Assembly: GCA_037576195.1 (NCBI GenBank) | Contig: CM075102.1 | Span: forward strand, 4,650,001-4,714,000 | Length of the DNA: 64,000 nt | Source of the DNA: Phytoseiulus persimilis | Taxonomy: Eukaryota; Arthropoda; Arachnida; Mesostigmata; Phytoseiidae | Direction of reading: 5' to 3' | Shown: piece after piece, positions 62,041-64,000 of the stretch | How positions within the stretch are numbered: position 1 is the stretch's first letter | Layout of the letters: every line of letters begins with the position of its first letter | Made by a program: the position numbers and the translations under genes | The notes under the pieces: model-generated | What the model saw: only the letters and a program-made list of their open reading frames with translations | The model's database searches: none | What the model was told of the DNA's origin: nothing

Positions 62041-62331
62041 GTGGCACGAGATATCGGCTCCGAAACGAGCGCCACCAGCTTATCAATCCCGTTCCCAGGT
62101 CGGATGAGTCCGGAACCTCGTGCGCTCCTGGACGATCATATCCAGGACGTGCCGAGATTGAGGAGGGTGAAGGGGGGAAACAAGTTGAAACGGACCAACG
62201 GCAAGAATCACGAGGTCGGATCCCGGGGGAAGTTTGCCAAGAACCGGACGCGATGGAGATTCCGGAGCCGCGCGGAGCTGCTGCTCGGTCGGACATGCAG
62301 ACCCTTGTTCGGTGGCGTCGCCCGTTTCCTC
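62041..62331 (+). CDS. probable coding stretch, exon limits unclear
   Basis: Two plus-strand frames are open and both look coding. One has about 68 percent G+C at third positions (peptide including SPEPRALLDDHIQDVPRLRR). The other has about 64 percent purine at first positions (including GRAEIEEGEGGKQVETDQRQ). I cannot choose between them. The position just upstream of the exon series at 62,431 suggests this is another exon of the same plus-strand gene. The end given is only a possible donor (GTGGCG). Unknown product. Confidence 0.25.
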
Positions 62332-62430
62332 TTTTCTGATTATTTTTTTATTGCGAATCATCCTAGGAGCAGACAGACGAGGGATCGGTGGATTTTTGTA
62401 ATTTTCTGGTGCATTGGCTCAATATAACAG

Positions 62431-62634
62431 CAACACGACGGGCGATAGAAGAACACACATTGGCATTGGAGACTGGCCACCGCGACACCGACGAGCTCGC
62501 ACAAAAGAGAACAATTTTTGCTTCTGAGCATCTCCTCTTCAGTCACTCAGTTTATTCTTTGACTGATCCGAAGTCATTTTCTGCTCCTCCGCCTGTCTCC
62601 GTGAATGTGGTGTGTGTCAACTCGGTTTTTAGAA
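62431..62634 (+). CDS. candidate exon 1 of right-edge gene
   Basis: A T-rich tract ending ATATAACAG precedes 62,431. The frame then reads TRRAIEEHTLALETGHRDTD and onward through a Ser/Pro-rich segment (LTDPKSFSAPPPV). A possible donor after AGAA (GTGTTC, weak) at 62,634 leaves phase 1, which fits the next exon across a 101-base intron. Other donors upstream (for example at 62,600) are possible with different phases. No known family. The real 5' end of the gene lies further upstream or in this exon, and I see no certain start codon. Confidence 0.27.
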
Positions 62635-62735
62635 GTGTTCCTCTTTCTGGCCGGCCTGGGGTACCTGCCTGCTCGCCTGCCGCCGCGTCCGATGCTCGGT
62701 AGACGCTGTTCCTGCTGCTGATCTTCGTCGTGTAG

Positions 62736-62897
62736 GTAATTTGAGACGCAGGGGCGGCCGACGTCCAACCGAACAGCTGCTGTCAAAACTCAACGATATC
62801 TTAACAGAAGCAGCGACAACAAAGGACAAGCTATCGGAACGAGCCGAAAAAATCCGAGAGGAAAAAACGGACGCACACAAAGCGGGCGAGTTTTTCA
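62736..62897 (+). CDS. candidate exon 2 of right-edge gene, helical
   Basis: A CT-rich acceptor (CTTCGTCGTGTAG) precedes 62,736, and TTCA followed by GTAGCG gives a donor after 62,897. The 53 full codons encode a charged, strongly helix-forming peptide, including TEQLLSKLNDILTEAATTKD and LSERAEKIREEKTDAHK. That is what a coiled-coil segment looks like. The exon enters and leaves in phase 1. Third-position G+C is only about half, so peptide character is the main support. Family not recognised. Confidence 0.38.
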
Positions 62898-63184
62898 GTA
62901 GCGCGTCCGTCCGTACGGTTGCCGTTCGAAAATGTACCGCGACTTCTCGATGAATCCTTCTCGGATCGACGAATCCGTCACCGAGACGAAGACCTCCGTG
63001 AAGATCGTGACGTCCTGAAGGGCTTACGAAGTGAAGTGGGATCCTGAATCCAAGACTTCACGAGAGTCGTTCCGAACTAATATTCTCGCCCGTTCCGGAG
63101 GTTCGTTTCCGGCGGGATGGTCGGGACCCGTCGGCTGGCTGCGCCTCCGCGGGTAGTCGAGACCGAAACTGGCCGTTTTCGGAG

Positions 63185-63454
63185 TTAATGAGAAACTGAA
63201 TGAAGAAAGGAAGCTACAAAGTTGTCGATCGAACAAATTGATGTATAGTCGAATGAAAGACGGAGAGGAAAAAGAACGTGTGAGAAAAACAGAGAGGAAA
63301 ACCCGCTTCGTTGTTTATGGGGCCTCTACCGATCGGGCTGAAAAAAAAAGGCTCAAAGAAACGCAGTGCACCTCCTCAGCTGAGGCGCCAGCTTATCTCA
63401 AACAATCCGTCCGAAATTCCTCGTTGCTTAAATTACTAGCGCTTCAACGACAGA
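63185..63454 (+). CDS. candidate exon 3 of right-edge gene, charged helix
   Basis: The frame is open from 63,157, and an acceptor after CGTTTTCGGAG (start at 63,185) gives the phase needed to follow exon 2. A phase-0 start at 63,157 is the alternative. It ends at CAGA followed by a consensus donor GTGAGT. The 90 residues are highly charged: NEKLNEERKLQSCRSNKL, then KDGEEKERVRKTERKTRF, then LKQSVRNSSLLKLLALQRQ. An ATG at 63,241 could also start a protein. It leaves in phase 1, which matches exon 4. A coiled-coil protein is the natural guess, with no family assigned. Confidence 0.42.
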
Positions 63455-63517
63455 GTGAGTGAATAGGGCTGTGAATGGGAGTCAAGGCAAGGAAAAACCG
63501 AGAAGCAACCGGAGTCT

Positions 63518-63689
63518 TTATGACAGAGGAGCAGAACAAGCCGTTTGTGCGAAAAGTATCGACAACGGTGGTTGCGCTCCTTCCGAAAGGCCGTTCGAAT
63601 GCAAGCGAGCGATTCCTGTTCCGTAGCCGGCCGGGCTAATCGCTTTTCGGCTCGTTGGAGATTTTTCATCTTCTGCTTCATAGTCATCA
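63518..63689 (-). CDS. candidate minus-strand terminal exon, antisense
   Basis: On the minus strand a strong acceptor (GTTTTGACCTTCTTCAG) precedes 63,689. The frame then runs 56 codons to a TAA at 63,518, beginning DDYEAEDEKSPTSRKAISPA. The acidic start and normal composition look coding. Its preceding exon would lie above 63,700 or outside the window. A charged frame at 63,690-63,880 is adjacent, but its possible donors do not give the required phase. It falls inside the intron proposed for the plus-strand gene, so either it is a nested gene or one of the two is wrong. Confidence 0.3.
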
Positions 63690-63841
63690 CTGAAGAAGGT
63701 CAAAACGTAGAATTACTACATAGATCACCACCATCAGCTCGTGCTCGTCGTCTTCCTGACTGGCTTGCGGGCTTTCTTCCTTCATCGTCGAACGTTCGCC
63801 GACGCCGATTCCGCTTGATCGCTTTGATTCGTTCTTCTTAG

Positions 63842-64000
63842 AAGGATGGCGTTGCGACTTCTGGTCCACCCAGTCCTGTTCCTACCCTGAGACTCTGACC
63901 GGCAGACTACCGCGAGTGGGAGCGGTGAAATCAACGAAGATCGTCGCGGATCGAGCCACGTCAGCTCCCTCGGAGCTACGTCCAGTCGAAGGGAGGCGAA
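63842..64000 (+). CDS. candidate exon 4 of right-edge gene, runs off the window
   Basis: A pyrimidine-rich acceptor (ATTCGTTCTTCTTAG) ends at 63,841. Entering in phase 1, as required by the donor at 63,454, the frame stays open to the end of the window. The other two frames stop within 60 bases. Third-position G+C is about 62 percent. The peptide begins GWRCDFWSTQSCSYPETLTG and continues basic (RVGAVKSTKIVADR). The matching phase and sole open frame are the main support. Incomplete on the right. Confidence 0.35.

Noticed and set aside
1..64000. Bacterial-type features, CRISPR arrays, insertion sequences, retroelements, viral genes
   Set aside because: No regularly spaced repeats, no long terminal repeats, and no transposase, polymerase or capsid-like frames were seen.

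Overview
This window looks like nuclear DNA of an invertebrate animal. No protein, RNA gene or mobile element in it is recognised with confidence. GC content is close to half by eye. CpG is not depleted, and the words TCGA, CGA and TCG are very common. There are no operons, no ribosome binding sites, no tRNA or rRNA, and no reverse transcriptase or transposase frames. What can be seen are short open stretches bounded by plausible splice sites, many microsatellites, and six G or C runs of 11-18 bases. An arthropod, perhaps a predatory mite with a compact, transposon-poor, CpG-rich genome, is my best guess. It rests on composition only and is weak.

Most of the 64 kb holds nothing assignable and is probably intergenic or intronic. 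Candidate coding exons are scattered and were judged from four visible signals: splice sites, reading phase, GC at third codon positions, and peptide character. The better ones are: (1) a plus-strand model at the right edge (about 62,431 to beyond 64,000) with four phase-compatible exons of charged, helix-rich sequence; (2) a possible two-exon plus-strand gene at 56,602-56,757 and 57,488-57,745; (3) a possible two-exon plus-strand gene at 25,147-25,283 and 25,409-25,598, with a TATA box about 1 kb upstream; (4) an open frame at 54,718 that contains a perfect 19-bp hairpin; (5) isolated candidate exons at 4,743, 32,718 (signal-peptide-like start), 36,255 (Ser/Thr/Asn rich), 39,894 and 49,546 (Cys-containing). 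Candidate minus-strand exons lie at 2,121-2,351, 28,222-28,273, 30,147-30,278 and 63,518-63,689.

The clearest non-coding structure is a diverged direct duplication of about 550 bp (13,691-14,238 and 15,121-15,663). Indels between the copies break every reading frame. Other structural signals are the 54,817-54,869 hairpin, 20-bp inverted repeats at 1,237 and 29,211, and the homopolymeric G/C tracts.

Main caution: TCGA-rich, stop-poor composition leaves two or three frames open on both strands in many places, so an open frame alone means little here. All gene calls are hypotheses for transcript or homology data to settle, and no function is claimed for any of them.
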